Shown: positions 25,691 through 37,889 of the stretch, piece after piece | Layout: each line of letters starts with the position of its first letter | How positions within the stretch are numbered: position 1 is the stretch's first letter | Assembly (NCBI GenBank): GCA_008933995.1 | Contig: WARS01000015.1 | Coordinates: 14,206,957 to 14,270,956, forward strand | Source of the DNA: Datnioides undecimradiatus | Lineage: Eukaryota > Chordata > Actinopteri > Lobotiformes > Datnioididae | DNA length: 64,000 nt | Direction: 5' to 3' | The notes under the pieces: generated by a model | Database searches by the model: none | Told to the model about the DNA's origin: nothing | Seen by the model: only the letters and a program-made list of their open reading frames with translations | Translations under genes and position numbers: made by a program

Positions 25691-28242
25691 TTCAGACTCT
25701 ATTAAAATCTATTATTGTGCTGTAATGTCTCAGGCCTCATTTGTTCAATCTTCATTCAAGAACTTAAAGAAAAAAGATATTATAAAAAGGAAATCAGTGG
25801 GAAAATCTCAACTTTTGAGATATCATCAGAATTTAGTTAAAGTTCATTATGTTCTAGTGAGAGTAAAAATGACCCTGAGACATTTTGCAGCAGCTGTGTT
25901 TCTTGGAATAAATTGGACAAAATGCATTTAAGGCTCAGAACAACAGCTCAGAGCCAAGAAAATTACACAGTAAAGTTAGAGAAGTTAAAAAAAAAAGGAG
26001 TTTGATGGAAGGTGACATACTGCACACTCACTGCTTGAGAAGACAAGACGGGGAAATTTACCCTGCCAGACAACATATTTTCAAGTTTACAAATATTCTA
26101 ATGTATTTAGTTTATATAACAGTGGTGTTAAATGGAAATTATGTTGGCTGCCATACTATAACTTACGAGCACACTTTCAATGTGCCTTTCATGGTTTGCA
26201 TGTTACACAAACTGTGTGATGTATCATGTAAATTATATATGTATGTATGGTTCTTCTGACCTCGTCACATGCTCAAGTATATCTGATTAGGATGTGATGT
26301 TAAAATGTTTTCGGAATTATACTAAATACTTTTTGAAAGCATCTTTTCAGTATGCAGAGCTGATATTTCATCTTTGACGAAACATTCGTCTTTGCACTCT
26401 CGGGCGGGTTGGAGACAACTGAGGACAAGAGAAACAGAGCATATTGCACTTGGTGAATGCTTTTATCCAGAGCACCTCGTGCTACTTTTAGTGCATGCAT
26501 ATTTCAGAGCAGCAGGCCCCAGTGTGAATCAAGCCTAACCTTTACTTTGTAAGGACCATATCCTGTCCGCACAGACAGGGGTTGGGGGTGGTGGTCTGTT
26601 GCTGGTGTTGTGATGGCTGCAAATAGACAGGATGTAGTGGTGTTGGCTGTTTATGTCGGCGCGTGTTATTCTCATGCTCACAGTTCTCATGTCTCCTGAC
26701 CTACTTCTCTGTGATGCTTGGTCACACAGTTCAAGCTCTACAGGAGGCTCTCTATGTATGGTGGGGGGTTCACACTGGGAGGGGGTGGTGCCATGGTTCA
26801 GGCAAACAGTGGTTGGATGACCATATCGTCTTTTTTCTCCTGTTCACACTCCATCAGCACAGACAGGTCCTGTGTGTGAGGCAGGAAGGAGACAGATAAG
26901 GATAAACAGTAAGTGTTTGGGTGTGAGGGAAACAACAGGAGTGAGAGGTAAACTGAGAAAGGGAGGTGGGAGGCGCCTTTACTCATTAACTGACATAAAT
27001 TAAAGTAATTTCTACTTAAATTTAGTTTGAGTGTTTTCTTTACTAGATTGTTCAGTGCCTTTGTCTTCTTAGGTGTAGTTAATGAAAACAGCTTGTCGGG
27101 GTCAGGGAAAGATCACATTCGTTGCTAAAAATAAAGTATCACAGTTTGTAAGCCCACCAATCCACCCTAGCCTTCATAAAGATGCCTTCAAACAAAGTAA
27201 AGAGTAAATTTTAGAGCCAATGGAACTGAATGAAAATCAATGCAAAGCAAATACAACTGACAGTGTTTCAACTTGAGCAAGAACTGAATGATTACAAGCT
27301 GTTTTACTGCACTTACATGCAGTGGCATCAGTGTTCACTAGTACTGCTTTAAGTCAACCTTAGACTTTACTGAAGTGCCTGAGAAAACCCATTACTCTGT
27401 TGTGGAAAATGATAATAATCCATAAATCATTCAAATGTAGAACCTGAGTCTCGATCACTAATTTGACTCGTTAAAGCAAATGACAAAATGGCAACGGGCT
27501 AGGTGGTGCAGTCCAGAGATAACGCAAGTTTTCAATCCCCATTTAGAAACAAACAACTCAAAGAAGCGTTTCTTTTCTTCACACCTTTCATTAAAAATCC
27601 TGAAGGTGTGAAATGTGTCACACATTGATCTTTTTTTCAGATTTTTTTGGGAACAGTGAGCGTGAGCAGTGACTGGCCTCACAGATGACTGAGTTTCCAC
27701 AGGTGGTGCTTTTCTTTCTTAAACCTAAGCAACTAAAAATCAAACAACCTGTGTTTTTTGAATTACAGGTGATCTCTGATGGTTTTAGCGCATAAACATT
27801 ATGGCTACAAGCCGAGCACTAAAACGGCTGCAAATCTTAGCTGGATCACTAGCTAAAATAAGAATTGTTGTTATAATGTCTTCTGAAGATATATAAAGCT
27901 GTAACGCCATTATTAAGACCCATAAAGTTCAGCCTTAAGGTTTAAGGAGGCTGCTGGTAACCACCAATGTATATTATATACTTTGATTATACAGTAAGGA
28001 AACATGAGAGACAAAGAAGGTCTACCAGTGAGAAATTATTTATGCACAAGTACTTAATTTGACAGAACATAATTGCTGCTCTCACATTTTCACCCCCTCT
28101 ACGTGTGATATTAGCTCTCAAAGGATGTCGAGCCAATGACCCACTTTGACTTGTTGCCACTGCCACTTCATTATCTCCTCTGTCACTTTGTTTTTTCACC
28201 CCCCTCCGTCCCTCTGTCCCTCCCACTCTCCCTACCCCTCAG

Positions 28243-28368
28243 CTGGAAGTGGCTGCCCTGGGTTGCAGGCCTCGCAGCAGGCTCCCATGACTGGAAGCTT
28301 TAATGCTGCAGCTATTTCAGGCCCTCTGATGTCATCTGAAGGAGGGGCCAGCTCTCATCCCCGGAGCG
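28243..28368 (+). other. Exon-like open segment, identity unknown
   Basis: A long pyrimidine tract ending ctacccctcag is followed by 126 bases open in one frame only, ending GGAGCG before gtgagt. The translation includes GCPGLQASQQAPMTGSFNAA and SSEGGASSHPRS. Entry and exit phases are equal. No partner exon or family was recognised, so this may be a lone exon of a non-conserved transcript or chance. Confidence 0.25.
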
Positions 28369-29249
28369 GTGAGTCAGAGCCAGAGAGAGAGGAGCGGGGG
28401 GGTGAGAGGAGATTCAGTGAGGAAGAGGTACACAGCATCCAAACAACAATAGTGGTACGGTCCCCATGTTGTCACCAGGGAAATGGCAAAAGTGTACATG
28501 CTCTGAAAAACAGCAACACAAATGACAACCAGCAACTAAATACTGGTGTGACTGGGCTGATACTGGTCTTTTATCAAATAGTGGATATACTGTTGATTAT
28601 TGCTGATTAATGTTCCTTCCTGATCACAGCTAAATAAAGGAGTAAAACTGCAGTTTTATTTATTAATCTAAATGTTCAGCAGTGGTTTGTTTGATGAGTA
28701 TTTTTTTATTTAGAATTTCTGATTTTTGCATTTTATTATTTTTTATGTTTAAAACCTTTATAGTTAAAACTTTCTTGTTTTTCTTCATAGTGTATTAATA
28801 TTAGAATATTACAATACAATATTAAAGTCATTCAATGAATTTGAGATTTTTGATGCTTTATCTTCTATGACATTCACAAATATGTTTTGCTATTTTTGTG
28901 ATTGTTTTTATGATGTTTCATTCTAGCATTTCTTCATGTATGATGGTGTATATGGGGCAAAATCATAATCAAATAGGAGTGGGTTCACTCCAAAATGATG
29001 GGTTTTGATGGCTACAGTACACAAAAATCATAAACTGTCACTGGCTGAATCTTTTACTCACTACATCATAACGACTTTACAGTTTGTATCTGCTCTGCTG
29101 GGAATCAAATTTCATTTCCAGGTATTTATGTCCAGCGAAACAAACGTCTTTGGTTTTGCATCAGCCTCCAAATAACATTTGGTGTTATCGTCATGAGCAG
29201 AAAAACAGACACAGGAACTGAAGGAGATGTTGTTTTTCTCCTGTCTCCC

Positions 29250-29447
29250 TGAGTGATGTCATCGCCATTCAGACTCTGCCTACACAAAGTCGTGGCAGCG
29301 CTCAGCATCCACTATCACCATGGCTACAGCAATGTATCTGCCGAGCTCCCCTCCGCCAAACCACCATGCGCCACAATAGCCACCATTGGTCAGTGCATCA
29401 GGCTGACAGGTGGTCTGTCCAATGAGAGGAGAAGTGAGTGATGTCAT
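29250..29447. repeat. 13-base direct repeats flanking about 172 bases
   Basis: tgagtgatgtcat occurs at 29250-29262 and again at 29435-29447. The enclosed segment is richer in C+G than its surroundings and carries attggtcag and tccaatgag (CCAAT boxes in opposite orientations). Either a target-site duplication around an insert or paired CRE/AP-1-like sites would fit. Confidence 0.5.
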
Positions 29448-29789
29448 TGAAAGGGACTAAAGCAGAGATGTGTATCCAAACGCAGAGTGTCAGAGATCTT
29501 CTGCTGACGCACCAACTTAACAAGGGAGGCTGTCACATTAGCAGTTATCTCTTTGAAAGAAACAGGTGAGGGCAGACGTCAGGGTCTAAAATGTTTTACA
29601 GCCGTCTGGAGCGGCTACCGGTCCTCTTTTAGATACTAATATAACCACTAAACGCAAGGCTCATCATGATGCTGGCATTTCTACAGTGTGGTTTGGCAAA
29701 GATAACGCTTCTTCACCTACAAAGCATGCACAGCTCTATACTTGATGACAAAATCCCTCAAAGAAAAGACACCACCAGCAGCAGCAGCA

Positions 29790-29960
29790 GCAGGCAGCAG
29801 TAACAACGACCTGCCCAGCACCACACAGCAGACAGATGGTAGCAATTAGCTGGTGGACATAGAAGTGGACTATTAAGCAGCAAAAAATCCAAATATTTTT
29901 CTCAGGAGCTGGTGGAGGCCAAACCAGGACAACATGTAGAGTTAACGACATTAAATCCTG
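29790..29960 (+). repeat. Interspersed repeat copy B
   Basis: ctgcccagca, then ggtagcaattagctggtgga, then ttttctcaggagctggtgga and ggccaaaccagga, matching copy A in order and orientation. Divergence between copies implies separate old insertions. Confidence 0.55.
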
Positions 29961-32900
29961 CTGTAGCCTTGTTTCTGCTGCCCCCGACAGGCCTAAAAAA
30001 AGTTGTTAATGAGGGTTTAAGAATACATGTGACATTTTGGATAACTTCATTATTTATTCAGACCTTGTGTTCATGTTAGCATATTTCTGTTTGGGTCAGA
30101 GTTACTTTGCTCTGACCAATCAGTTTTAACAATGTATATCCTGCCAATGCTGCTTTTAGTGGACACAGACACTTAGGAAGGAGTAACTCTGAGGAATCAA
30201 CTTGTTTGACAACAGTGTATGTCATCCATGTTCGTGGCCATTTCTGTGGTCACTTTTGTCTCTAGTTTTCCGGGCCTGATGGCAACCGGACAACACTGCC
30301 ATTCTTGACGTCCCACCAACAGGAGCTACAAATCAAACGCCACTAACTGGTGATGTATAGTGATGGCCACGGGGGGCTCAATGGTCAGACACCACTCTGT
30401 GTACTTCCGGAAAAAGTTTTTGGGACATCAACATTTGTTGAACCAACCCATTAAAAACTTCAGTTTGTTTCCTTCTTGTTTCTCATCTTTTATTTCCCCC
30501 CTTTTCAATTACTACTTACTGCTGCAGCTGCCCATTTTCCTGCAACAGTCATGATATTTTGTTTGATCTCCTAGTGTCTGATGAGTAGAAAGGTCTGACG
30601 AATTATGCTACAAGTATTCAGGAGCCATTCTGGTAATTCCCTGCAGCCTCCTTCACAAAGAAAAGACAGTAAAATATCATATTTGGAAAAACATCAATGT
30701 TGATTTCAAACCCTTTCATGTTGTCCCTTGAAAGCCATCAAATTGCCTGGATTGTCCCTTTCACACACAAAGCCAGCAGCTGCCTTTGTTGCTCGGCAAC
30801 ACAGAAGAAGCATCAGTAGTTACCGTTTCTGCTTTCTAGAAAAAGTAAAATGAAATTAACTTAAAAACACACCTGAACTAATAAGAATGTAACTCACAAA
30901 CTGCAGTTGCACTTAGCATAATTGGTGTAGACGTCTAAAAATTATTTAGACATCCTGAACGGCCTTATCGACCTGGTAGTTGTTGGTATGGCATGGAATG
31001 CTATGTTATAAACCAGCTATTAAATATTTATGTGCTGCTCATAAATGCTAATGCTAATAGAGAGACTCATAAAGTGTTACTCATAACAGATGATGTCATG
31101 GAGATTTACACATTATGAAACTGAAATAGGCAACGCCACCTGCAGTTTTTCTGTGATAAGTTGTTACGCTCTGGAGAAGCTCATTCTGCAGGGAAGACAT
31201 GTCATTTTAGCCTAGACTGTGAGCTGAAACAGGGAAAATGCTAGTTTGCTATCAGTAATCACAAAAAGCACAATATATCTCAGATTACAGCATGTTATAA
31301 CAAATAACATCAGACATAATAATAAAGTATTGCCAGTTAGGTTAACTATTGTATATTTTTCACTAATTCAATACTATATGAATACTACAAACTCTAAAAC
31401 CCAAACATACTTGTAAATTATGCTGTCATGTAGTTTACTGAAATAACAGGAAGGCTAACGTTAGCTTGCTAATAATGACTGGTTGGTGTAATTAGATATT
31501 TCACTTGGTCTAAACGGTGTGAAGACCATAAACACTGAAAAACACAAATTCACCATGCAAACATAAATGAAACATTGCTGAATATTAACACAAACAAACT
31601 TAAATGCTACGTTCCGAGCCATTTGTTGACAACTTAATATGCCAAAAACTCAACGATGCAAAAATCCCATCCATCCCCTCCTTCCCTAAAAAGCCCAGCA
31701 TTAGTTCAACCACTTGATTTGACTGCATATTTAGCAGAATTAATACAGCTGTGAGATGTATCATTAAGTGGCATTCGCTTAAAAGCTCTAAATTGCTTTT
31801 AACTGCTTCTGCATAGGACTGTGTGCAGATTTGTCACAAGCACATAATCCACAGAAGTGTCTGTACAGGAGCTCTTCTGATAGTGGACAATTTCCGTGGC
31901 TCACTCCAGCATCTCTCTCCCTGGACTGTGTAACATCATAAATGTTTTAGATTAAAAAGCTTCAGCTGGGGTGTAGCTCAAATAAACCCTTTGCCCTCGC
32001 TATGGTACTGAGAGGAAGGGAGTGTTGGGAGTCACGGACTACCTCCTTTTCCAGGATGGGTGATTCATTTCCTTGTCTTAAAAAGTAACAAGTGATCTCT
32101 ATTACTTACAGAACAGCTTCAGCGAAATGGTTGCTGCAAGTAAAATGGAGGGCTGCCCTGCGAAATGAGAGCAGACAGACAGCTGATGGCTGTGATTTTG
32201 AAAGGACGGGTTAGTATAAAAAGGCCTGAACTCTTGTTGACAGCAGGCCCCTCAGAGGCCTGTAAGACTGATGGTCTGAGGTTCTGGCTCTGGAGGGAAC
32301 ATCTCTGTGAAAGCCAGACAACTTTTCCCATACAATTTTGGTGTCTAATCAAAGGCTGTTTGGGTTACTGTTCACTACAATGCTGCATTAAGGCACAACA
32401 TCAAACCTTAATACTAATAAAATAATTAAATTAGTACATAGCACCAAAAATTCTCTGTTACTAAATCCTGACGTGGAAATCTTGGTCAGATTCTGATAAA
32501 GGGCTGCTGATCATGTATACCTCTGAAGCGGTAGGGTGGCTGGGGATTATCCTGAGTCAAATCAAGTTTAAGCAACACAAACAGTTTGGTTACGGTTAGT
32601 CAAAGGTTATGGTTTTGGTCGTTATTGGTCAATATCACATATTGTGAAATGTATTAAAAGAATACACCAAAAGAAGGCATCCACCACAAAATACAGAATA
32701 CATTTCTGATGCACAGCATTGTTCATTACACTTTTAGCATGTGTACTTCCTTTAATTCTTTTTATTCGTTTTGGAACTTCCTTTTAGACAATTTTATTTG
32801 GCTAAACTTAAAAGTTTGTGGTGAAGTCAATACTGTTCCTCTGTACTTCCTCAAAGTAGTATGAAACAAGAGCAAGAGTCTGCAGCCAATGCTGTACTAA

Positions 32901-35900
32901 CAGCCCAAACTGAGGCTGAAAGAGAAGTTCCATTTTTCTGTTGGTCACATTTGATATTTGACCTGATGGTGACGCAACGTGAAAAGTCGGGCGCCAGTCA
33001 GTCGGGTTCATCCAGCGGGAACTGTATCTCTGCTGCAGATTTCACAGTAATTCAACAGCTAATTATTGAGACATTTCAGTCCAGATCAAAGTCACAGAGA
33101 CAACTGTGAGGCTAACGTGGCTAAAAATCTAGCCCTGAAACACGGCAGAAATAATCCTGCATCAGGGGCCAGTGCAACATTAGAAGAAAGCGCCTGAGAT
33201 GAGGACAACTTATTTCTTTAATGACTGAAATTGTGGAAGGTGCTGCTAAACTAGACATGAAGTAAGAAGCTGACTGCTGAGTAACTCCACACAACATACA
33301 CCCACTCTGTTCGCCCTACAGTATCTCTGCTGATGTCTATTCTCAATGGTCGACTTCAAAAGGAAGCTTGGAAATCAAAAGTGAGAATGAGGGAGGGAGA
33401 GATGATGATGATGTGCAAAGACTTCCATTACAATTTCATGCACGTACATACGCTGAGAGATTCCTGGTCAATTTTTATTACAGCGCTGAAGAGATAGGGC
33501 GAGGACTTAACTTTATGAACACCGTGTCCTCTACTTGGCCTTTTCATACGAGATGAAACTGGATCCAAGCAGGACCAATAATGATCAGTATCCCATACAA
33601 GAACTGCGTCCATGTTACCTAATAACTGCATTTATTATAGACATCTGTTCTTACCTATTAAAGTTGGTATATTTCTACTGAGACTAGAAGTTGTCCGGAG
33701 GGCAAAAGGTAAACAATTCTCTTTCCTTTTCTATCCTTCTTCAAATCTCTACCCATTTCAAAAGGCTGCTTAAATACTGTAAAAAATGCAGTATGTGAAA
33801 ACTAGGTCTTTAACCAGTGAATGTATTATATTGTATATTGTATATTTACCTGGCATTTGGTTTCATATAAATATTTGTATATACTTTGTATATAAACAAA
33901 TTATATTAACAGAACACCTTGAAATTAAGAATTTGGTCAAATTAGCTTTTTTTTCACTTTTGGTTCAATTTCATAATTCTGTGTGGCAAGTCTGTGTGCG
34001 GCAAGTTGTAAATTGCATACAACTGGAAATACTTAAGCTTCCCTCAAACTACATTTACTTGCTGAATTCTGTTTTAACAAGATCACATTTAGCTGTAAAA
34101 TGATCCTCAATTGTTTCACGATACACAACAATTTCAGCCTGAACAGTAAACTTGAGCACAGCATAAATCAGATGTGGCCAGTTGTTGCTCTTTTGATTTT
34201 CCCCAGGATAAACTTTGGAAGTTTATTTACTGGTGTAATAACCAGGTCAAAAGTTAAAACATTGCTTTAAAAGCTCATCATTTCATAAACTGCACATACC
34301 AACCATTTATCTTTGAATACTGCATATAATCAGTGATGAAAGCCCTCAGTCTGCAGATGATGAGATGAAGATAAAAACTCAGGTTTACCACGCCGTACAC
34401 CTCCTCACAGTGTAAGATAAAACACACCATCACATGCTACAGTATGGACACATTCGGTTCGCAGTGATCAAATTCAAACATCAAAACAGCTGTGCGCTCG
34501 AGAACACAGTGCCAGATCACAATGTGGAAACCTACCTGACAAATCACACTTCAACAAACGTGTGCTGTGGACATGAGCATGGACAGTTGAGCAATCCGAC
34601 CAAACTCTGTCAACAGAGGAGGACTGCAAGATGTGGTTGAAAGCTTTGGGGAAGAGCGACATAAGTGGTTATTAGCATTTTTCAAAATCATTTTCTAATT
34701 TTGTTTGCTAGAAACATCTGGCGGCCCAGGTTGTAAGTCATGGTAGGGCCAACTTTGGCCAGCAGGCTACAGGACAAGATAAGGGTTAACTCTACATCAC
34801 AAGTGTACCTGATAAACTAGTAATTTTAAACAACTGAATATTTTCTAGATCTTGGCTTTAATACTTCAGTGCATCATGTGATCGACTGTCTGCTCAGTTT
34901 GTTTGCCTCTCTCCACTCTGTAAGAACCACAGACCTTAATTATTAATTCAGTTAGTGACTTCCAGACAGCTGCTAACATAACAGTTGGGGAAATGAATGA
35001 CTATCCCGTCACACTGCGGCTCACTTTCAGCACTCCATGTGTGAAAAGGACAATCTTGTAGGTCTTGAGTTTTGGGAGGGCACCAACTTCATTTTCCACC
35101 TCCTGTATTTACAAAGCTTCAGCTCACTCAGGCGGGGGAGACACTGAAGACACTCGAGGGTGTATTCATTCAGGTAAAAGCCCAAAGCTTGGCAGCTGCT
35201 GCCAAGAGCACAGCTAAATAATGAGGTTTGAGTGGAACAGCATTAGGGCGATAACCGAGCATCCAATGAATTACGTGTTATGTGTCACAAGGGTGCTATC
35301 ACCAATACGACCGTTTCATCAGGGCAACAAGGATCTTAGGGAAAGATCAGACCGGCTTCATGCGACTACATGCCTGGTTCTGCAGATTCCACTCTCCAAC
35401 CAAGAAAGCTTTTACATTTGCAGCTCCAAACACCTGATATTTTCTAGGAAATGTTTCTAGGAAACATTGTGTATTGTAGTAAAAAAATATATTTTTTCCA
35501 GGAACAACAGGTTGTTTGTGCCCAAGGTGGCCATTTTATTTATTTATTTTTTTTTTTATGATACTCAGGGTTTGGAAACTCACCATAACAACACATCAAG
35601 GCCAGTGTCCACTTCCAATAAACTTTATCCAGTGGTGGGAAAACATAAAAACCAGACTACTGACCAATAAAATTAGAATTAAACTGCCAGGGAGTCTGGT
35701 AGAAGATGAACACCTCAACTTAGGAGCAAGCTGTGACTGTTTTGGTTGCAAGTACACATGTGAAATTACAGATGTCCGCCTGCATCACGTTCAGGATGCA
35801 CCATGTCTCAGAAGCATCTGCTCCTTCGCTAGTTTTTATGTTTTATGACTATATTGGAAACAGATCAGCTGTTTTATTGCTGTATGTAAAGACAAAGCTT

Positions 35901-36851
35901 TTACATGAATCCAAATATAAATCTCGTGCTTCAGAAAAACAAGCTGCTCTTGCAAAAGTAGATCTTGCAGGTAAAGAGAGGTCGGGATGACACACTGCTT
36001 ATATGTATGCATGTCCACACTGAGCCCGCTAAACACAGAAATGATTTTCCTTCATCTCTCTTGGCTTGAGAATACGGAGCTTTAGGAAGGCGCAGCTGAT
36101 CACACAGAACAGGTGTTACACTGTCATTAAGCTGCATTTGTGTTTATTTTGTCACAGGTAGATTTTATGACCCACAATCAAACTGGTAATTTATGCTCAT
36201 TCAGTTGTCCGTCAGCAGAAAGAGAAATATATGTAAATAAGCATGAATAAATTCTAAATAATATGAATATATAAATATGAAAAACAGTGAAGGTGAACGG
36301 AGCTTTAAATTGGCTGCCACTCGGCAGACTGGTGTTGGCTGTAAAGGTTTGTCTTTTACTGACTGAAGGAAGATGATTAGTGAAACATTTAGCTGTTTAG
36401 TTGTTTACATCAGGCAAGGATCTTGATGTGAACTACAAACACGGGTGAGGACCTCAAAGCTGTTCCACAAATGTCCTTGTGTGTCTGGATCGTACAGTAG
36501 TTCTGTATAAATGCCTGCAGGTTTTACATTTTCAAACTCTCTTTTGCCAGTGTTGCAGAAACAACTGGCAGTACAACATTTTCAAATCACCTTCTGGCAA
36601 AAAAAAAAAAAAAGAAAAAAGAAAAAAGGTTGGCAGCAACAATAACTACGGAAGAGATTAGAGTTTATGAAAAGGCTTGATGCCAGTTCAGTACAGACTG
36701 TAAATTTAAAATAGCTGTTGAAAAGAGGAGTCCAGTGCAACACTCACACCTCTGAATGCAATCACGAGCCAGCAACAACAATGCAGTCACTTTGTCAAAT
36801 GACGCTCATTGAAAGTGGAGAGCTGAAAGCACTTTCAGGTCATTTTGTCAC

Positions 36852-36873
36852 TTTTTTTTTTTTTTTTTTTTTT
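36852..36873. repeat. Poly(T) run
   Basis: Twenty-two T residues in intergenic DNA, possibly the tail of an inverted retro-insertion. Confidence 0.85.
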
Positions 36874-37643
36874 AAGCTCCGCAACGTCGAACGAGAGGTA
36901 AGAAGGCAAACATTCACAAACGTGTCGACACGCTCCGCACAAACAGGTATGTTGATTTTGCGTCATTTTAAGCTTACAAAGGGTTTCCAGAAAGCACAAT
37001 AGATTGAATGAAAGTCTAACAGCTGAGGGTTTACGTGAGGTGAGGAGAATCAGAGTGTGTCCTAAAATAACCAGACCACCGGTGTGGACATAACAAAGTG
37101 ACCATGCTTGAGATTAATTTTTTATGTGTGGGCCACCTTGACTTTGATGCAATCTATAGCTCGGGCTTTCTGCGGAGGACGGTGCTAAATGACTGTGGAA
37201 ACGTGACAAGCGAATCCATTAAAAGACTTTGGGGTCGAGCCAAAGCAGCCTGCTCAGAGCTCAAACTGCTGCATGTCGTCATTCTTTACCGGAAAATGAA
37301 CCCTGGTATCTTAAAACCTCACAGCCAGCGCGGTCCGGTGCTGGGAGTTAATCATGTTCACTGATTAGACCTTCCTGGAGCTAACACTGATTAATCCAGC
37401 ACCAAAGATATCGATCAGATGGTTTTAGCCCCGTCTTGACTGTCTTGGATGATAAATATAAGATTAATTACTTTTTACATTGACGAGTGTTTCCTCTTAA
37501 TAAGTGCTGATGTATTTACATTGAGGCTTCATCGCTCCAAAACTGTCAATACTTAGTCTTAAAACAAAGAGTCACAGTGTCTTTGAAGGCAGATGTATAA
37601 AATGAGATAATGACACAACCTTTGAAAAAAAAAAAAAAGGTAC

Positions 37644-37649
37644 TTTAAT
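37644..37649 (-). terminator. ppil2: Candidate poly(A) signal ATTAAA for ppil2
   Basis: ATTAAA on the minus strand about 135 bases past the stop; no AATAAA lies between. A short 3' UTR would result. Confidence 0.45.
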
Positions 37650-37783
37650 TTCTCGTTCCACAAGAGGAAAAAAACTACTGAGAGATAACAGACAAACAGA
37701 TAAGTATGAATGTGAAATTAATTTCGCTCACACTCGTCCTGACCAGTAAAAATACACATTGGTATATGCTGAGAGTGTCGCTG

Positions 37784-37889
37784 CTACCACGAGCTGAAGT
37801 CTCCGAAGCCGGTCTTGCCTTTGGACTTCTTGGCAGCTGCCACTCCGCTGGTGGACGGGCCACTTTCATCATCAGCAGCCGCGCGCTTT
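37784..37889 (-). CDS. ppil2: ppil2 exon 20, basic tail and stop
   Basis: Encodes [20 protein letters not shown], then [15 protein letters not shown] and TAG at 37786-37784. The basic clusters could be nuclear targeting. Acceptor ccctccctcag. Confidence 0.96.

Larger units (their letters stand above)
21781..37640. other. Intergenic region between ypel1 and ppil2
   Basis: About 16 kb between the ends of two convergent genes. No known gene was recognised. It holds two related interspersed repeat copies (about 25540-25690 and 29790-29960), a 13-base direct repeat pair near 29.3 kb, exon-like open segments at 24637-24703 (-) and 28243-28368 (+), and A/T runs at 36600-36615 and 36852-36873. Confidence 0.6.
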
